Source: Thermoanaerobaculia bacterium (lineage in GTDB: Bacteria; Acidobacteriota; Thermoanaerobaculia; UBA5066). Taken from it: a stretch of DNA of 64,000 nt. Positions 62,461 to 64,000 of the stretch are shown piece after piece; the first letter of the stretch is position 1; each line of letters begins with the position of its first letter. The notes beneath the pieces are model-generated. The model saw only the letters and a program-made list of their open reading frames with translations. It was not told where the DNA came from and searched no databases. A program made the position numbers and the translations under genes. Location: the NCBI GenBank assembly GCA_022071945.1, contig JAJVIN010000001.1:62001-126000 (forward strand), given 5' to 3'.

Positions 62461-64000
62461 ATGTTCTACACGGACGAGAAGCTGGCTGAAATCGCCAGGA
62501 TGAAGAACGGGACACTTGAGACGACGCCGTACGCCGCCGTCCTGACCGCACTGGCGGTCTCCCAGGCCAATGCCGTGCTCGAAATCCAGCGTTCCAGCGT
62601 GGTCCGCAGCGTGGTCTTCGATCTGGGTGTGCCCGTCGACTGCCGCACGAACACCATCTCTGATTCGCTCGGCCAGCTCCTCGTGTCGCGCGGCCGTCTG
62701 ACCGACGAAAAGCGAACGGAGCTCTACGAGAGGGCACGGGCCGCCGGGAAGAGATTCGGAGAGATCCTGATCGGAGAGGGCCTCATCGATGCCGAGGAGC
62801 TTTCCAAGCTCCTCATGCAGAGCCTGGCCAAGAAACTCCTCGGACCCTTCTCCTTCCTCGAGGGCCAGTTCCGCATCGCGCCAGACCAGCCCGAAGTCGA
62901 AACCCCCATGAAGGTCAAGGTCCCCCAGCTCGTGCTGATGGGGATCGCTTCTTATGCCCGCCAGGAGCAGGTCGATGCCGCCGTCGGGTCGCTCGTGGGC
63001 AAGCGTCTGGGGCTCTATCCCCAGCCGTTCTTCGCCCTGGAAGACCTGAAACTGTCCCAGATCCAGATGCGGGTCGTCGAGTGCCTGGAGAAGCGTCAAC
63101 GCCTCGACGAGCTCGTCATTTCCACCGGGATCGACCTCGAGGAGCTCAGCCGCCTCACGTACGCGCTCTGCATCCTGAGGGTCGTGGCCACGGAGGACAA
63201 CCTACCCGCGGCCAAGCGAGTGGCCCCCGTCAGCGGCGCCTCGACGCGAACCGCTCCGATGTCCGCCGCCGCGATCTCTCAGGTGGTTTCGCCCCTGGCC
63301 CCCGCTCCCGTGGTTTCTTTCCAGCCGCCCGCCGCGCCCCAGCCGCCCGTCGCAACGCAGCAGCCCGCGGCACAACCCGTGCCGCCTCCGCAGCGGTCGG
63401 TTCCAACCGTGGAATACGTGGCCGTCCGGCCAGACCCGACCCCATCCCAGAACGTTTCGCGGCCTCCCGCCCCGCCCTCGCCGTCGGCTCCTCCGCCCGT
63501 TCCGCCTTCTCAGCGCATGTACCCGGCCGTCGAGTACGTGGCGGTGCGGCCAGACCCGACCCCGTCGGGCAGCTCCCAGCGCCCCGCCCAGGCTCCGCCC
63601 CCGGCCGTGTCTTCTCCACCGCCGGCGCCCCAGCAGCCAGGCCTGAAGGAACAACTCAGGGAGTCCTTCTTGAAGGCCTACCAGGACTACCTCAAGCAGG
63701 ATTCCCTGGGAGTCCTGGGGCTCGAGGAGGATGCGACTCCGGTCGCCATTCAGAGAGCCTTCATCGAGTTCTCCAGGAAGTTCGGCCCGTGGAACTTCGA
63801 GGATCCCGAGTTGTCGCCGCTTTCGTCCAAGGCCGAGGAGCTTTTCTGCGCCGGCGCCCGTGCCTACGCCGAGGTGTCGGACTTCGAGAAGTTCAAGGCC
63901 ATCGTCAACCGCAGAAGGACTGTCCGGACAGCCGCGATCAAGCCCAACTTCTCAGATCGCCACGTCATCAAGACCGATCTCTTCGACACCGCCGCACAGT
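62461..64000 (+). CDS. DUF4388-type protein with proline-rich linker and J-like C-terminal domain, partial
   Basis: The frame is open from ATG 62461 to the right edge (513 codons). Residues 1-245 resemble DUF4388/PATAN proteins with a helical LG-rich segment (SLGQLLVSRGRLTDEKRTEL, RFGEILIGEGLIDAEELSK) like that of the MshEN gene at 5987. Residues 255-395 are Pro/Ala-rich and carry the 13-residue motif VEYVAVRPDPTPS twice, 120 nt apart. Residues from about 400 resemble a J-domain fold (DYLKQDSLGVLGLEEDATP, IQRAFIEFSRKFGP) without the HPD triad. A regulatory or scaffold role is likely. GAGAGG lies 5 nt before the start. Confidence 0.78.
   Translation, partial: MFYTDEKLAEIARMKNGTLETTPYAAVLTALAVSQANAVLEIQRSSVVRSVVFDLGVPVDCRTNTISDSLGQLLVSRGRLTDEKRTELYERARAAGKRFGEILIGEGLIDAEELSKLLMQSLAKKLLGPFSFLEGQFRIAPDQPEVETPMKVKVPQLVLMGIASYARQEQVDAAVGSLVGKRLGLYPQPFFALEDLKLSQIQMRVVECLEKRQRLDELVISTGIDLEELSRLTYALCILRVVATEDNLPAAKRVAPVSGASTRTAPMSAAAISQVVSPLAPAPVVSFQPPAAPQPPVATQQPAAQPVPPPQRSVPTVEYVAVRPDPTPSQNVSRPPAPPSPSAPPPVPPSQRMYPAVEYVAVRPDPTPSGSSQRPAQAPPPAVSSPPPAPQQPGLKEQLRESFLKAYQDYLKQDSLGVLGLEEDATPVAIQRAFIEFSRKFGPWNFEDPELSPLSSKAEELFCAGARAYAEVSDFEKFKAIVNRRRTVRTAAIKPNFSDRHVIKTDLFDTAAQ

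Overview
The window is GC-rich (about two thirds G+C), densely coded bacterial chromosome. No insertion sequence, integrase, prophage or CRISPR array was seen. The gene set points to an Acidobacteriota-type organism, perhaps Thermoanaerobaculia-like: Ser/Thr kinases with C-terminal sensor parts, a long Gloeo/Verruco-type (TIGR03803-like) repeat protein with a duplicated C-terminal module, MshEN and DUF4388 proteins with proline-rich linkers, and a giant fused acyl-CoA dehydratase activase. This assignment is inferred from gene content and not proven.

Layout. 1-5.9 kb (minus): a leucine/isovalerate operon with a B12-binding mutase subunit, an atypical crotonase, methylcrotonyl-CoA carboxylase beta, a LEA/WHy-domain protein, methylglutaconyl-CoA hydratase and the biotin carboxylase subunit, which runs off the left edge. 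6-19 kb: housekeeping genes, namely an MshEN protein, HU, an M50 protease, Dtd, MurJ, SSB, NagZ, MutS, TsaB, RimI, a YdcH-like protein, phosphatidylserine synthase and a non-catalytic Asd paralogue. 19-26 kb (minus): urocanate hydratase, a very large NtrY-like histidine kinase and a lipoprotein, all with overlapping start/stop codons.

26.3-33.7 kb: a granule or storage-lipid cluster. It holds a PhaR-type regulator, a PhaF-like phasin, a patatin, an acyltransferase, an epimerase, a second small phasin-like protein and a fused double ArsA ATPase. It lies between hutU and hutH and is flanked by inverted copies of a 15-bp sequence. Its promoter carries two palindromes, and an array of five 21-bp repeats sits inside it. 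No PHA synthase lies in the window.

33.7-43.6 kb: hutH, purA, tRNA-Lys and tRNA-Glu, the repeat protein, an outer-membrane barrel, a Ser/Thr kinase with a DFV motif, and a VOC protein. 43.7-51 kb: a co-translated pair made of a 1673-residue PEP-synthase-like protein with an unusual domain order and a MaeB-type protein whose malic-enzyme catalytic and metal-binding residues are replaced. This pair and the granule cluster are the best candidates for undescribed biology. 51-64 kb: a GT39-type membrane glycosyltransferase, a two-domain VOC protein, the 1395-residue activase, a Ser/Thr kinase with a C-terminal beta-propeller, GAPDH with a structured leader, and a DUF4388 protein running off the right edge.

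Several start codons (4732, 5915, 5987, 26257, 35283, 35317, 53148) follow a TANNNT-type -10 box by only 6-9 nt. This suggests that leaderless or near-leaderless transcripts are common here.
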